Shown: positions 1-7,201 of the stretch, in pieces
Position numbering within the stretch: position 1 is the stretch's first letter
How the letters are laid out: each line of letters opens with the position of its first letter
Assembly: GCA_015061605.1 (NCBI GenBank)
Contig: SUWH01000001.1
Span: 1-64,000 of the forward strand
Origin: Lentisphaerota bacterium
GTDB taxonomy: Bacteria > Verrucomicrobiota > Lentisphaeria > Victivallales > Victivallaceae
Length of the DNA stretch: 64,000 nucleotides
Direction of reading: 5' to 3'
Notes under the pieces: generated by a model
What the model was told of the DNA's origin: nothing
Databases searched by the model: none
What the model saw: the letters and a program-made list of their open reading frames with translations, nothing else
Translations under genes and position numbers: made by a program

Positions 1-95
1 GGCTGATAAAACAGGCTTACGGTTTCAGAGATCGTGAGTATTTCAAATTGAAAATCTATCAACTGCCGGAAATTTCGAGCGAGAAATTATTATGA
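1..95 (+). pseudogene. ISL3-family transposase, C-terminal end (cut by window edge)
   Basis: The first complete codon starts at base 3 and the frame stops with TGA at 93-95. The 30 residues include AYGFRDREYFKLKIYQLP, which I recognise as the extreme C-terminus of ISL3-type DDE transposases. The same C-terminus recurs, degraded, on the minus strand at 26222-26356, which supports the reading. Whether the element is intact cannot be seen, because its body lies left of the window. The right terminal repeat follows at 100-122. Confidence 0.7.
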
Positions 96-99
96 CTTC

Positions 100-122
100 T
101 GTCACAAACCGTCGAAGAGGCA
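100..122 (+). repeat. Right terminal repeat of ISL3-type element
   Basis: The core TGTCACAAACCGTCGAAGAG is also found at 1230-1252 and, inverted, at 26194-26216. Each time it lies just downstream of transposase 3' sequence. A related left-end version ending TCGATGAACCA sits at 15569-15591 and 26453-26475. This marks the right boundary of the insertion sequence that enters from the left. Confidence 0.65.
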
Positions 123-127
123 AAAAA

Positions 128-757
128 TCTACGGATAGCAAGGCGGGATTTTAGATCACTTGTACTGCCGATATAACGCTGTTCCGGCTGGGAAATACTG
201 CGTAAAATGTATGTGTAGAACATGTTTTTCTCCTGTTCTGTGCCGTATAGCCCTCCGTCGCCAAGGCTTTGGAGGGCATCCTTCGCTCGCTCCATTGCAC
301 TCCGCTTATTTTTGCAAGCAAAAAAAAAAATCTACGGATAGCAAGACTGGCTTTTAGATCACTTGTACTGCCGATATAACGCTGTTCCGGGTGGGAGATG
401 CTGCGTAAAATGTATGTGTAGAACATGTTTTTCTTCTGTTCTGTGCCGTATAGCCCTCCGTTGCTCTGCGAGCTATGGAGGGCATCCTTCGCTCGCTCCG
501 TTGCACTCCGCTTATTTTTGCAAGCAAAAAAAATCTACGGATGGCAAGGCGGGATTTTAGATCACTTGTACTGCCGATATAACGCTGTTCCGGGTGGGAG
601 ATGCTGCGTAAAATGTATGTGTAGAACATGTTTTTCTCCTGTTCTGTGCCGTATAGCCCTCCGTCGCTCTGCGAGCTATGGAGGGCATCCTTCGCTCGCT
701 CCGTTGCACTCCGCTTATTTTTGCAAGCAAAAAAAATCTACGGATAGCAAGACTGGC
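128..757. repeat. 203-bp direct tandem repeat, three copies plus a partial fourth
   Basis: Units begin at 128, 331, 534 and 737 with TCTACGG, exactly 203 bp apart. Each contains, on the minus strand, a start codon (223, 426, 629) followed by about 25 codons beginning MFYTYILRSIS and ending in YIGSTSDLK, the N-terminal signature of small GIY-YIG nucleases. Each frame then runs into a GC-rich block and a T-rich hairpin, so none can encode a complete domain of about 80-90 residues. The array directly follows the 3' end of the minus-strand tRNA-Ala. The ends of the units form half of that tRNA's terminator stem. Confidence 0.85.
149..629 (-). pseudogene. Three truncated GIY-YIG endonuclease gene starts
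   Basis: Three frames start at 629, 426 and 223. They encode MFYTYILRSIS followed by PEQRYIGSTSDLKSRL, the GIY and YIG halves of a UPF0213-type GIY-YIG domain. The catalytic Arg/Glu region that should follow is absent; the frame instead reads repeat DNA. The copies differ by a few substitutions (SHPEQ or SQPEQ), consistent with duplication of one broken gene start along with the 203-bp unit. A functional enzyme is not expected. Confidence 0.6.
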
Positions 758-776
758 TTGCCATCCGTAGCTTTAG
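739..776 (-). terminator. Rho-independent terminator of tRNA-Ala
   Basis: Read on the minus strand, CTACGGAT and ATCCGTAG pair around an inner GGCAAG/CTTGC stem. A run of eight T residues follows, just downstream of the tRNA-Ala CCA end. The lower half of this stem is the sequence that opens each 203-bp repeat unit. Confidence 0.7.
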
Positions 777-783
777 CGAAGGA

Positions 784-860
784 TGGTGGAGCAGAAGAGA
801 CTCGAACTCTCGACCCTCACACTGCCAGTGTGATGCTCTAGCCAACTGAGCTACTGCCCC
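784..860 (-). tRNA. tRNA-Ala (anticodon GGC)
   Basis: A complete cloverleaf can be drawn on the minus strand. The acceptor GGGGCAG pairs with CTGCTCC and gives the G3:U70 pair that identifies alanine tRNAs. The anticodon stem TCACA/TGTGA closes the loop CTGGCAG, so the anticodon is GGC. The T-arm contains GTTCGAG and CCA is encoded. A promoter with TTGCAC and TATATT lies upstream on the minus strand (about 877-905). Confidence 0.95.
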
Positions 861-972
861 GGGTGTATGCTACATAATATAACACATTTTTTCGATTGTG
901 CAAGTGCTTTTTTTGATTTTTTTGATTTTTATCATAGATATTTTGTAAAAAAATCGCAGCTTTCCAACTTCC

Positions 973-1027
973 CACAGATATCCAAAAACATCAGTTTTTC
1001 TGATTTTATGGGATATCTGTGTTTTTT
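973..1027 (+). terminator. Nested hairpin followed by T-run
   Basis: CACAGATATCC at 973-983 pairs perfectly with GGATATCTGTG at 1011-1021. An inner ATCAG/CTGAT stem lies inside it, and TTTTTT follows at 1022-1027. It looks like a strong + strand terminator, yet no + strand gene precedes it. It sits between two divergent tRNA genes and just upstream of the tRNA-Pro promoter, so it may insulate that promoter or end an unseen small RNA. Confidence 0.5.
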
Positions 1028-1031
1028 GCAG

Positions 1032-1060
1032 TTGACAAATTCATCTTTTGGCATTATTTT
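1032..1060 (+). promoter_or_regulatory. Sigma-70-type promoter of tRNA-Pro(TGG)
   Basis: TTGACA at 1032-1037, a 17-bp spacer and TATTTT at 1055-1060, placed 15 bp before the mature tRNA 5' end. Confidence 0.6.
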
Positions 1061-1075
1061 ATTAAAATGTTATGA

Positions 1076-1153
1076 CGGGATGTAGCGCAGTCTGGTTAGC
1101 GCGTCTGCTTTGGGAGCAGAAAGTCGGGGGTTCGAATCCCCCCATCCCGACCA
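1076..1153 (+). tRNA. tRNA-Pro (anticodon TGG)
   Basis: The acceptor CGGGATG pairs with CATCCCG. The anticodon stem TCTGC/GCAGA encloses TTTGGGA, giving anticodon TGG. The T-arm GGGGGTTCGAATCCCCC and an encoded CCA are present. A fragment of the ISL3 element begins about 35 bp downstream. Confidence 0.96.
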
Positions 1154-1183
1154 TTTGCAATGTATACGGAATTTTAGACACGA

Positions 1184-1252
1184 CCTATATATTACCGGAA
1201 ATTTCAAGCGGGAAATCTATATAAATTTTTGTCATAAACCGTCGAAGAGGCA
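1184..1252 (+). repeat. Truncated ISL3 right end (solo fragment)
   Basis: About 69 bp match the last transposase codons (reading ISSGKSI-like) and the right terminal repeat at 1230-1252, which differs from the copy at 100-122 by one base. No transposase body is attached. It lies between the tRNA-Pro 3' end and the 3' end of hisB. Confidence 0.6.
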
Positions 1253-1266
1253 AACTCTGCATAAAT

Positions 1267-1854
1267 TTACAGAACACCCTTGGTCGAAAGCACCCCTTTG
1301 ACCCGCGGATCATAAGAGGTCGCCTCATCCAGCGCCTTGGCCAGACCTTTAAACATCGCTTCAAAAAGGTGGTGGGTCTCCGCTGCAGCCAACATCTTGA
1401 AATGCAGATTCAATCCGCTTTTAACGCAGAATCCCTGAAAAAATTCATGAAAAAGACGGGCATCAATGTCTTTTACATACGGTGCCGGCGGTGTCACATC
1501 ATAATAAAGCCCGGGTCTGCCGGAAATATCCAGCGCAACCAACACCAGTGTTTCATCCATCGGCAGCAGGAAGTTGCCGTAACGGCGGATACCGGCTTTA
1601 TCGCCGACCGCTTGAGCGAAAGCCTCCCCCATTGCCAATCCGAGGTCTTCCATGGTATGGTGATAATCCACTTCAATATCACCCTTTGCGCTGATTTCAA
1701 GATCAAAGAATCCATGTTTGGCAAAAAGGTTCAACATGTGATCCATGAAGGGAATACCGGTGGAGATCGTACTTTTGCCTTCTCCGTCCAGATTGATACT
1801 GACCACAATATCAGTTTCACCGGTAATCCGGGAAATTTTTCCGTTCCGCGCCAT
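1267..1854 (-). CDS. hisB: Imidazoleglycerol-phosphate dehydratase
   Basis: This enzyme dehydrates imidazoleglycerol phosphate to imidazole acetol phosphate in histidine biosynthesis. At 195 residues it is the usual length of the monofunctional form. The metal-binding His/Glu signatures are all visible: GIPFMDHM at 33-40, DYHHTMED at 63-70, and ETHHLFEAMFK with DPR near the C-terminus. A GGGAGG ribosome site precedes the ATG at 1854. It lies 18 bp behind the NagA-like gene, so the two are probably cotranscribed. No other his gene is in the window, which is unusual for hisB but common when his genes are scattered. Confidence 0.95.
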   Translation of the reverse strand: MARNGKISRITGETDIVVSINLDGEGKSTISTGIPFMDHMLNLFAKHGFFDLEISAKGDIEVDYHHTMEDLGLAMGEAFAQAVGDKAGIRRYGNFLLPMDETLVLVALDISGRPGLYYDVTPPAPYVKDIDARLFHEFFQGFCVKSGLNLHFKMLAAAETHHLFEAMFKGLAKALDEATSYDPRVKGVLSTKGVL

Positions 1855-1872
1855 AATAAGACCTCCCGATGA

Positions 1873-2793
1873 TTAAAGTTTGCCGAGGAGCTTCAACGCG
1901 TTGTCGCGGCCGAGCATCCTCAACTCATCTTCGGTGAGGAAGTCGAGTGAATCAAGGAAGTTCATGCACATCGCCATAGTGGACGCTGAACCGGCAAGGC
2001 ATTTGCGCTCAGGGATATGAAGTTTGCCGTTGGCTTCCAGGACTGCTTCGACATTCAAAGTCATATAGCGGCCGGGGGGCAATCCGGTCGGACTGGAAGC
2101 ATCACTGGTAACAATGACTCTGTCCACCCCTTTGGTACGTATTATGATGCGGACAAGTTCTCCGGGAAGATGATGTCCGTCAGTGATGATCATGGCAGTC
2201 AGACGTTCTTCAGCAAGTCCCGCCCAGACCGGGTTGTTGTGACGGTCGAGCAGATTGGGGCATCCATTGCCGAGGTGAGTGAGCAGTTCAGCACCGGCAT
2301 CGGCGGCATTTTTTACCTGTTCATAGTTTGCCATGTGGTGACCGACGCTGACGTGAACTCCGCGTTCTTTCAAACAGGCAACCGCTTCGGTGGCATTTTC
2401 GGCATCGGCACCGAGAGTAACGATGGAGACGAAACCGGGTGCGCTGGCGAGAAGTTTATCCACGTTTTCAGCACAGGGATGCAAGGTCCAGTCGGGGTTG
2501 TGGGCTCCGACGGCACCGGGGACATTGGAGATAAAAGGACCTTCAAAATGGAGGCCGGGGATCTTGTCGGCGATGCCGTATTTTTCCACAGTTTTCTGGA
2601 TGATTTCACCGTTGCGGCGAAAAATTTCCAGCGGACTGGTGATAATTACCGGGCAGAAAATTTCAGTACCGTCGGCAAAAAGAGCTTCAGCAGAACGGAT
2701 AAAATCGTCTGCGGTCAAATTGGGATCACTGTAATCCACGCCTTTGTGACCATTTACCTGGAGGTCGACCCAACCGGGATTGTTCATTTTCAT
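1873..2793 (-). CDS. NagA-type amidohydrolase (N-acetylglucosamine-6-phosphate deacetylase family), lacking the N-terminal region
   Basis: The family deacetylates GlcNAc-6-phosphate, feeding amino sugar recycling. Landmarks are VDLQVNG near the start, HFEGPF (metal/substrate loop), SVGHH, THLGNG, DGHHLP and TSDASSPTG. The product is 306 residues against about 380 for typical NagA: the N-terminal part of the beta-sandwich is missing. A good promoter sits directly upstream, so this is not a missed start. Two ATGs compete (2793 and 2787); the AAAGGAT site fits the second better. Substrate specificity is inferred, and another deacylated sugar is possible. Confidence 0.8.
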   Translation of the reverse strand: MKMNNPGWVDLQVNGHKGVDYSDPNLTADDFIRSAEALFADGTEIFCPVIITSPLEIFRRNGEIIQKTVEKYGIADKIPGLHFEGPFISNVPGAVGAHNPDWTLHPCAENVDKLLASAPGFVSIVTLGADAENATEAVACLKERGVHVSVGHHMANYEQVKNAADAGAELLTHLGNGCPNLLDRHNNPVWAGLAEERLTAMIITDGHHLPGELVRIIIRTKGVDRVIVTSDASSPTGLPPGRYMTLNVEAVLEANGKLHIPERKCLAGSASTMAMCMNFLDSLDFLTEDELRMLGRDNALKLLGKL

Positions 2794-2836
2794 ATCCTTT
2801 CATCAAATGAATACAATAAAATCGTTGTCCGTGTGT

Positions 2837-2865
2837 AAAATAGCACATCAATCACAGTTTGTCAA
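2837..2865 (-). promoter_or_regulatory. Promoter of the nagA-like/hisB unit
   Basis: Minus-strand TTGACA (2860-2865), a 17-bp spacer and TATTTT (2837-2842), about 45 bp upstream of the coding start. Confidence 0.6.
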
Positions 2866-3044
2866 GTGAAAATACAAAGAGTTGGCGGTATATCAGCCAA
2901 CCATCCGGTGAATGGTTTGTGCAACCGGACTGCGGACAAGTCTCTGCCGTTGACTGTTTTTTACGAAACATCTGTATCTTTCTTATTGAATTTTCAGTTT
3001 GAGCATATATATTATCGGACATAAGTTTTTGCAGGAGATGAAAT

Positions 3045-4040
3045 ATGAAAATATGCGTTATCGGTGATGGAGCATGGGGAACTGCCCTGGCAGTCAATGC
3101 GTTGAAAAATAAACACCATGTCGTGATTTGGGGCGCCTTTCCGGAATACCTGGATGAGATGCGTAAGATCCGGGAAAACATAAAATTTCTGCCGGGAGTA
3201 AAGCTTCCTGTGGCGCTTGAGTTTGAAGATGATATAAAAAAGGCATTGACCGGATGCAGTATGATCATCTGCGCAACGCCGACTCAATTTTTAAGAAGTG
3301 TCCTCAAAAAAATGGCGGGGAATATTCCGGTGGATGCAGTTATTGTCAACGTTGCCAAAGGAATTGAGCTGGATTCATGGCTGAAGATCAGTGAAATCAT
3401 TGAACAGGAATTAGGCAAGGTCAATTATGTTGATCTTTCAGGTCCGAGTCATGCTGAAGAAGTTGCACGCGGTGTTCCGACCGCAGTTACTGCAGCGGGA
3501 GAGAATATTGAAGACGCAAAATTTGTACAGCAGGCATTGATGAATGATAAATTCCGTATTTATACTTCGACCGATGTGACCGGACTTGAGCTGGGCGGAG
3601 CAATAAAAAATGTCTTTGCCATCGCCGCCGGGATCATCGACGGAATGAAACTCGGCGATAATCCCAAAGCAGCTCTGATGGCCCGGGGCATCGCAGAAAT
3701 GGGAAGACTCGGTGAAGCTCTCGGCGGCAAACGCACCACATTCAGCGGATTGAGCGGTATCGGAGATCTGATAGTCACCTGTTGCAGCGGGTACAGCCGG
3801 AACCGTCATGTCGGCGAAGAGCTCGGACGCGGCAGAAAACTGGCCGATATTCTCAATGATATGGGAATGGTTGTTGCAGAAGGCGTTCCAACCGCCAAAG
3901 GTATCCGGACCCTTGCCAAACAGGTACAGGTCGATATTCCCATTATCGAAGAGGTATACAAGGTTCTTTACGAAGACCGTCCGGCGGGGGATGCTGTTAT
4001 TTCGCTGATGTCACGTTCTGCCAGAAATGAGGAGGAATAA
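3045..4040 (+). CDS. gpsA: Glycerol-3-phosphate dehydrogenase [NAD(P)+]
   Basis: GpsA reduces dihydroxyacetone phosphate to sn-glycerol-3-phosphate for phospholipid synthesis in the cytoplasm. It has 331 residues, normal for the family. The Rossmann loop is GDGAWGTALA at 7-16. LSGPSHAEEVARG follows near 133, ELGGAIKNVFAIAAG carries the catalytic Lys near 187, and the C-terminal half has GRNRHVG-like RNRHVGEELGRG. A GGAGA site lies before the ATG. It is transcribed alone, convergent with alr, with a shared terminator between. Confidence 0.96.
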   Translation: MKICVIGDGAWGTALAVNALKNKHHVVIWGAFPEYLDEMRKIRENIKFLPGVKLPVALEFEDDIKKALTGCSMIICATPTQFLRSVLKKMAGNIPVDAVIVNVAKGIELDSWLKISEIIEQELGKVNYVDLSGPSHAEEVARGVPTAVTAAGENIEDAKFVQQALMNDKFRIYTSTDVTGLELGGAIKNVFAIAAGIIDGMKLGDNPKAALMARGIAEMGRLGEALGGKRTTFSGLSGIGDLIVTCCSGYSRNRHVGEELGRGRKLADILNDMGMVVAEGVPTAKGIRTLAKQVQVDIPIIEEVYKVLYEDRPAGDAVISLMSRSARNEEE

Positions 4041-4054
4041 TTCCGTCAGAGATG

Positions 4055-4100
4055 ATTGCGGAAAATTATCCGGAGACAACTTTCCGCGATTGTTTTCAGT
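4055..4100. terminator. Bidirectional terminator between gpsA and alr
   Basis: ATTGCGGAAA at 4055-4064 pairs with TTTCCGCGAT at 4081-4090 (one G:T), with T-rich sequence on the + side and A-rich flanks. It lies between convergent stops. Confidence 0.6.
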
Positions 4101-5253
4101 TTTGTCTCCGGATGTAAATACGGTTTACTCTGTTGCCGATCGAACAGAGGATATCGCACGGATGTGTATTTTTTAACTCTGCCCATTGAGCAACGGTTAT
4201 TTGACACTGTTTGTCTTCTCCGATAAGAATGACCTCTTCTCCCGGATGAATATCTTCTTTCAAGCCATTCACATCGACTGTCGTATAGTCCATGGAAATA
4301 CGCCCGACGATCGGGCAGCGTTGTCCGCGGATGATCACAGCTCCTTTATTGGACAGAGCCAATGGTATTCCATCGGCATATCCGGCAGCTATTGTCGCAA
4401 TTCTGGCATTTTCTGTCAAACGGTACGTACGATTATATCCGATAGTGTGTCCGGCAGGCAGTTCTCTGACCTGGACCACCCGTGTTTTCAGGGTGACCAC
4501 AGATTTCAATCCCAATTCCGTCTCTCCTATGGGGTTGAATGAACCATAAAGATTGCAGCCGGTCCTGACTTGTGTAAACGGAGCAGCAACAGCAAACCGG
4601 CACGAATTGACGGCATCACTGTTGGCGATGTGGCATTTTCCCAGATAAATTCCATCTTTCTCCAAATCATTTCTGATCTGCAGAATGCGGGAAATCTGTG
4701 CTGAACTCAACTCATCATATACATCAGGAAAATGAGAATAAATACCGCAGAAATTCAAATTAGGCAAACTGAAACACCTCTTTATGGTTGCAACAGCAGA
4801 ATCAGCGGGAATACCGAGACGCCCCATGCCGGAATCTATCTTGAAGTGGACTTCGGTCACAACCCCCTGACGGACAGATTCATCACTGATCTTCTGTGCA
4901 GTCTGCCAGTCTGTGATTCCCAGAATGAAATGGTTTTTTACCGCCTCTTCCAGTTCAAAATCCAACAATCCGCCCAATATTTGAATGGGTTTTCCAAGTG
5001 AACACAATTGTAATGCCTCCCTCAATTCAGCGACACAAAAACCATCTGCTCCGGAGTTGCGCAAACATTCGGCGACCGGCATCGCACCCAGACCATAGGC
5101 ATTTGCTTTTAAAACTGCCATTACTTTCAGTGGCTGAACCGCTTTGCGTATCCGTTCAAAATTATTTTCCAATACGCCCAAATCGACCTCAAGCCAAACC
5201 CGGCTTGTATTGGAAACAGATTTTTCATCCTGTTTATTACTTACATTTTCCAT
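4096..5253 (-). CDS. alr: Alanine racemase
   Basis: A PLP enzyme that makes D-alanine for peptidoglycan. At 385 residues it has a normal length. VLKANAYGLG holds the PLP lysine (Lys49). AAGYADG near 289-295 carries the catalytic tyrosine of the second base, and SMDYTTVDV follows. The C-terminal beta domain is complete. The first 15 residues are polar and not part of the fold. No close operon partner: the upstream MBL gene is on the same strand about 50 bp away. Confidence 0.95.
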   Translation of the reverse strand: MENVSNKQDEKSVSNTSRVWLEVDLGVLENNFERIRKAVQPLKVMAVLKANAYGLGAMPVAECLRNSGADGFCVAELREALQLCSLGKPIQILGGLLDFELEEAVKNHFILGITDWQTAQKISDESVRQGVVTEVHFKIDSGMGRLGIPADSAVATIKRCFSLPNLNFCGIYSHFPDVYDELSSAQISRILQIRNDLEKDGIYLGKCHIANSDAVNSCRFAVAAPFTQVRTGCNLYGSFNPIGETELGLKSVVTLKTRVVQVRELPAGHTIGYNRTYRLTENARIATIAAGYADGIPLALSNKGAVIIRGQRCPIVGRISMDYTTVDVNGLKEDIHPGEEVILIGEDKQCQITVAQWAELKNTHPCDILCSIGNRVNRIYIRRQN

Positions 5254-5301
5254 TTGTCAAAATCTTACTTATAAAAACCATATAATGTCCGGTATTCTGT
5301 T

Positions 5302-6111
5302 TCATTCAACGGGATCTTCGATCATAAGCTGACGAACCAGTTCCGCTCTGCCGGTCAGAAACCGCTTCCATTCAGACGGGTCGACAAACGGATTCGGACC
5401 ATCGGGAGATTCTTCGCGGCGGCATACCTTATTCAAAGCATCATAGTTGCCGAGGTGGTTGCCGACCAGAACTTCCACCGGTTCGTCCATCAACTTTTCC
5501 ACAGCATTGAGAAACTGTTGGCGGCAATCGGTGGGCAGATCGAAGCGGCGCAGAAACTCGCTCCGCATTGAGTTGATACCGGCACCGCCGTGCATTCCAC
5601 ACCGCCGGACGACACCGTTTTCTTCGAGATCAAAAAAGAATGCCATCGTGCCGGGAGTATGCCCCGGAGCAGCTTCACAACGGATCTCAAGCGCGCCGAA
5701 TTTCAACACATCGCCGCCGTTTATCAGCACATCCGGCTCAAATGGTTCATCGTAGCTGTAATCGATAAACTTCGCCCGCGGGAGGTCGCGTGTACCATTC
5801 ACAAAATCACGATCAGGAGTACCGATATAAGTCCTGGCACCGGTCATTTCAACAAATGCACGGGTCATACCGACATGGTCATAATGTCCATGGGAATGGA
5901 GTATCCAGCGGATGTCACGCGGATTGAAGCCGAGTTCATATATGTTGCGGAAAATAAAGTAACCGCACTTGGGAAGTCCGGTGTCCAGCAAAAGCAAACC
6001 GTCTCCGGTATCAAAGAGATAAGAAGGCGAATGTTTACCGCCGATGTGCCAGAGTTTACCGTAGATCTGAAACGGAGCCAGATCCTCTTCCCACGGTTTG
6101 AGAATGCCCAT
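5302..6111 (-). CDS. MBL-fold metallohydrolase
   Basis: A 269-residue metallo-beta-lactamase-fold protein. Motif 1 is HSHGHYDHVG (HxHxDH plus downstream His), motif 2 is APGHTPGTMAF, and GNHLGNYDAL near the C-terminus supplies a late metal ligand. The spacing resembles subclass B3-like hydrolases, but many members are lactonases or thioesterases, so the substrate is unknown. No signal peptide is seen, which argues against a periplasmic beta-lactamase. AAGG precedes the ATG. Confidence 0.8.
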   Translation of the reverse strand: MGILKPWEEDLAPFQIYGKLWHIGGKHSPSYLFDTGDGLLLLDTGLPKCGYFIFRNIYELGFNPRDIRWILHSHGHYDHVGMTRAFVEMTGARTYIGTPDRDFVNGTRDLPRAKFIDYSYDEPFEPDVLINGGDVLKFGALEIRCEAAPGHTPGTMAFFFDLEENGVVRRCGMHGGAGINSMRSEFLRRFDLPTDCRQQFLNAVEKLMDEPVEVLVGNHLGNYDALNKVCRREESPDGPNPFVDPSEWKRFLTGRAELVRQLMIEDPVE

Positions 6112-6140
6112 TTTTTACCTTTCTTATATTCGTTGATTGT

Positions 6141-6308
6141 TCAAATAACCGGGTTATTCAACGTTATTGCCTGCTGCATAAATTTATAAAAATCCTCCAG
6201 TTCCATCATTTCCGGCAATTCGGGATCCGGATAGTTGAACTCTATAAAACAATCAAGTTCTTCCCTGGTGGCAAAGTTCCGCAGCGGTTTTAAAATGGAG
6301 TTTGGCAC
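6141..6308 (-). CDS. Possible 55-aa acidic protein overlapping the rnhC 3' end
   Basis: An alternative frame opens with GTG at 6306-6308, inside the last codons of rnhC, and continues about 110 bp past the rnhC stop to TGA at 6141-6143. The product reads MPNSILKPLRNF at the start and DPELPEMMELEDFYKFM in the middle: acidic, amphipathic and free of rare runs. AGAAG lies a few bases before the GTG. It could be a real overlapping small gene, or the out-of-frame C-terminal extension of an ancestral longer rnhC. I know no homolog. Confidence 0.3.
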   Translation of the reverse strand: MPNSILKPLRNFATREELDCFIEFNYPDPELPEMMELEDFYKFMQQAITLNNPVI

Positions 6309-7179
6309 AGCTTCTCAAAATATCGCGGCCATGTCTGGCAATGAGTTCACTTCCGGTGATTTTTACCTGCGGCCCGGCACCGCGAGGCAATTCGCATTGG
6401 CACAATTCATTCAATTTTTTCATGCCGCGCAGAAAACCGTCCCGCGCCAGAATACTGGCGGCGGCAACGGCGATATCGCGTTCCGCCTTGGTTTCCTGTT
6501 CCAGAATGATCTTTCTGCCGCGCTCCATGAGCGCATTTTTTATCAGATGTTCGCTGCCGAATTTATCCGAAAGCATCCGCGGACAATCCGGAACTGCTTC
6601 CAAAAGATTTTCGATGATCCGCGCATGTCCCCATGCCAGAAGCCGGTTCAAGTTGCCGATCTGCGAATACAGCCGGTTGTAGGTTTCCGGCATCAGGGTG
6701 ACACTGCTGTAACATCCGGCACAAATCGAACGTATTTCCGTTGCCAGTTTGACGATCTTACTGTCACTGTGAATGAGTTTTGAGTCGCATACTCCAAGTT
6801 TGGCAAGGGCATTGCCGGATTTCTCATTTACACATACTCCGGCGATGACCAGCGGCCCGAAAAAATCACCTTTGCCGCTTTCATCAATGCCGCCGTGCGG
6901 GGTGACGATCACCGGTTCTGAAGCGGCGGCTTCAGAACTTTGATAATTGAATGTATGCAGTATTTCCGGTTCAAGGGTATAGAGGACAAATTCTTCTGTG
7001 CCGCGCCCCTGAACGACCAGTTTACCGCTCTCGTACGCAACGACAGTAGTGTGATTACCGCTTGCTTTGAATACGGCGTAAGGAATCTTGGAAAACTCCC
7101 AGCTGCCGTTTTCAAGCCGGAGCTTCAACTCTCCGATCTGTTCAGGACTCAATGTGCATACGAAATTATTATTTGCCAT
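6253..7179 (-). CDS. rnhC: Ribonuclease HIII
   Basis: RNase HIII cleaves the RNA strand of RNA-DNA hybrids. The 308 residues show the N-terminal TBP-like substrate-binding domain (about 1-90), then the RNase H fold with GGIDESGKGDFFGPL (acidic residues around 99-105), a CDSK motif carrying the next acidic ligand, and AAASILARD late in the domain. This domain order separates it from RNase HII. The start ATG at 7179 has a plausible upstream purine stretch. It sits 22 bp downstream of the kinase gene in the same orientation. Confidence 0.93.
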   Translation of the reverse strand: MANNNFVCTLSPEQIGELKLRLENGSWEFSKIPYAVFKASGNHTTVVAYESGKLVVQGRGTEEFVLYTLEPEILHTFNYQSSEAAASEPVIVTPHGGIDESGKGDFFGPLVIAGVCVNEKSGNALAKLGVCDSKLIHSDSKIVKLATEIRSICAGCYSSVTLMPETYNRLYSQIGNLNRLLAWGHARIIENLLEAVPDCPRMLSDKFGSEHLIKNALMERGRKIILEQETKAERDIAVAAASILARDGFLRGMKKLNELCQCELPRGAGPQVKITGSELIARHGRDILRSCAKLHFKTAAELCHQGRT

Positions 7180-7201
7180 AACTTTTTTCTCCGGAAAAAT
7201 T

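Noticed and set aside
128-757. A CRISPR array
   Set aside because: Units of 203 bp are nearly identical throughout, with no alternation of short repeats and unique spacers, and no cas genes are present.
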